Part shown: piece after piece, positions 62,901-64,000 of the stretch
How positions within the stretch are numbered: position 1 is the first letter of the stretch
Layout: each line of letters opens with the position of its first letter
Assembly (NCBI GenBank): GCA_013396915.1
Contig: VWZL01002495.1
Coordinates: 186,001-250,000, forward strand
Origin: Stercorarius parasiticus
Lineage: Eukaryota; Chordata; Aves; Charadriiformes; Stercorariidae
Direction: 5' to 3'
Length of the DNA stretch: 64,000 nt
Translations under genes and position numbers: made by a program
The notes under the pieces: generated by a model
Seen by the model: only the letters and a program-made list of their open reading frames with translations
What the model was told of the DNA's origin: nothing
The model's database searches: none

Positions 62901-64000
62901 AATTTAGATTTCTTTGTATGATTTCTACATTTTTCTAATGTTACCTCTCTGCCACTGGATACTTTTCCTTCTAGAGTCCTATCATTTTAACAAAAAAATG
63001 GATTAACCTTATAGCCAGTCAGTTGGTGGCTATTCATCTTTATCTTGCTATTCCAAACTGTGAAGACTACACAACTTTGATTATGTTATTTGTTTGGGGG
63101 TTTTTTGTTATTGCCCCATGGGCTATCTGGGCCTGCATAAAATATATTTATCCATAAGAACTGATGAAGTATAGCATTTCAGCATCTTTAAATAATTCCT
63201 GTCATTTTTCTACAATTTCAGAGAAGTCCAGTGTAGTTCTGTCTGTGGAATTTGGCCTAAATAATGTTATTTATTCTTCAATACTCTGTTGCACAGGTAC
63301 GTAGGAAGCTGGAAGAATATTTTCTTGCATTTTGTAAAGAAAATCTAAAAATAAATGATATTTAGCTGGTACAGCAGTCAAATCTTACGTTCCTGAATAA
63401 AGTTTTGAGGTCAAAGATTCAGTTTCCACAAGCCATAACAACTTGCCTACCAGAATTTGAAAGTGAATGCTGCATATTCTATCCTTTAAACAAAACCTCA
63501 TAAAAAGAATAGTGGACAATGAGACAAAATAAGCATTTCATATAAAGTAGGAGTATAAAAGCAGAGAAAAGTAGCTCTGTCATACAAGAAACTTGAGTAT
63601 TTCATAATGATTTTCTTTCAAGATGTCCTGCTTAAACAACATAGTCCTAAAATACATAACTGTATTAATTCTTCTTAGTTTTCATATTTAGATAAATCTT
63701 GGTCTTTCAAAAACTTTTTTTTTTTCCCCTGTAAATTTTCCACCTGTGGAACGTTGCCTGCATTTGATCTTACAATGACCTTTCATTTGCTGAAACCCTT
63801 AGTCACGCATTAATCACTTCTTATCTGGACTATTGCTATTCCCTCTTTATAATTTTATAAATCCTTATTATCTCAACTTCAGGGGACTCAAGTATCATAG
63901 CCAGACAGTTCTGTCTATCCAGTAAATATTTCTATATCAGCATCATCTTCCAGACCATTCCCTAGCTTTCCACTTAGACTGCCCTTCTAATCAACCTCAA

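Larger units (their letters stand above)
57004..64000. other. Intergenic DNA
   Basis: This is AT-rich non-coding sequence with one CR1 fragment and AT-rich simple repeats. The longest frames (for example 60397-60723 on the plus strand, 108 codons, Phe- and Ser-rich) show no domain or flanking signals and are taken as chance. Confidence 0.6.

Overview
This is a vertebrate, almost certainly bird, nuclear genomic window. The evidence is CR1 LINE fragments with the typical octamer-repeat 3' tails, a solo LTR of a class common in bird genomes, an AT-rich non-coding background, and two exons of a conserved vertebrate gene. It is mostly intron and intergenic DNA. Most long open frames are chance ORFs.

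The one confidently identified host gene is ADAMTS19, a secreted ADAMTS metalloprotease, on the minus strand. Exon 1 (21701-21767) encodes the signal peptide and exon 2 (20127-20737) most of the prodomain. Both exon borders have consensus splice sites, and together they give 678 nt, exactly 226 codons. A CpG island (about 21430-22160) covers exon 1 and is the likely promoter. Positions 1-20126 are the start of intron 2; no further ADAMTS19 exon was recognised there. Positions above about 22160 are upstream intergenic DNA.

At 34273-40250 lies a degraded class I (gammaretrovirus-like) endogenous retrovirus with paired LTRs, a 4-bp target duplication (ttac), and broken gag, pol and env remnants. 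Most of gag, the protease, the start of RT and the integrase core are deleted. Two CR1 elements inserted into it later: one of about 1.1 kb inside the RNase H region, and one of about 80 bp in the 5' LTR only. The LTRs differ at roughly 10 percent of positions by hand alignment, so the provirus is old. It cannot make virus.

Other repeats are four further CR1 fragments, one MIR-like SINE remnant, an internally deleted ERVL-type solo LTR (49889-50171), a pure 45-bp poly-T tract, and several simple repeats. Between 48.6 and 57.0 kb on the plus strand, several short open segments have good splice signals, and the last has a stop codon followed by AATAAA. They might be exons of a small unidentified gene upstream of ADAMTS19. 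This is the best candidate for something undescribed here, but it is weak without RNA or conservation data. I found no convincing tRNA, rRNA or CRISPR.
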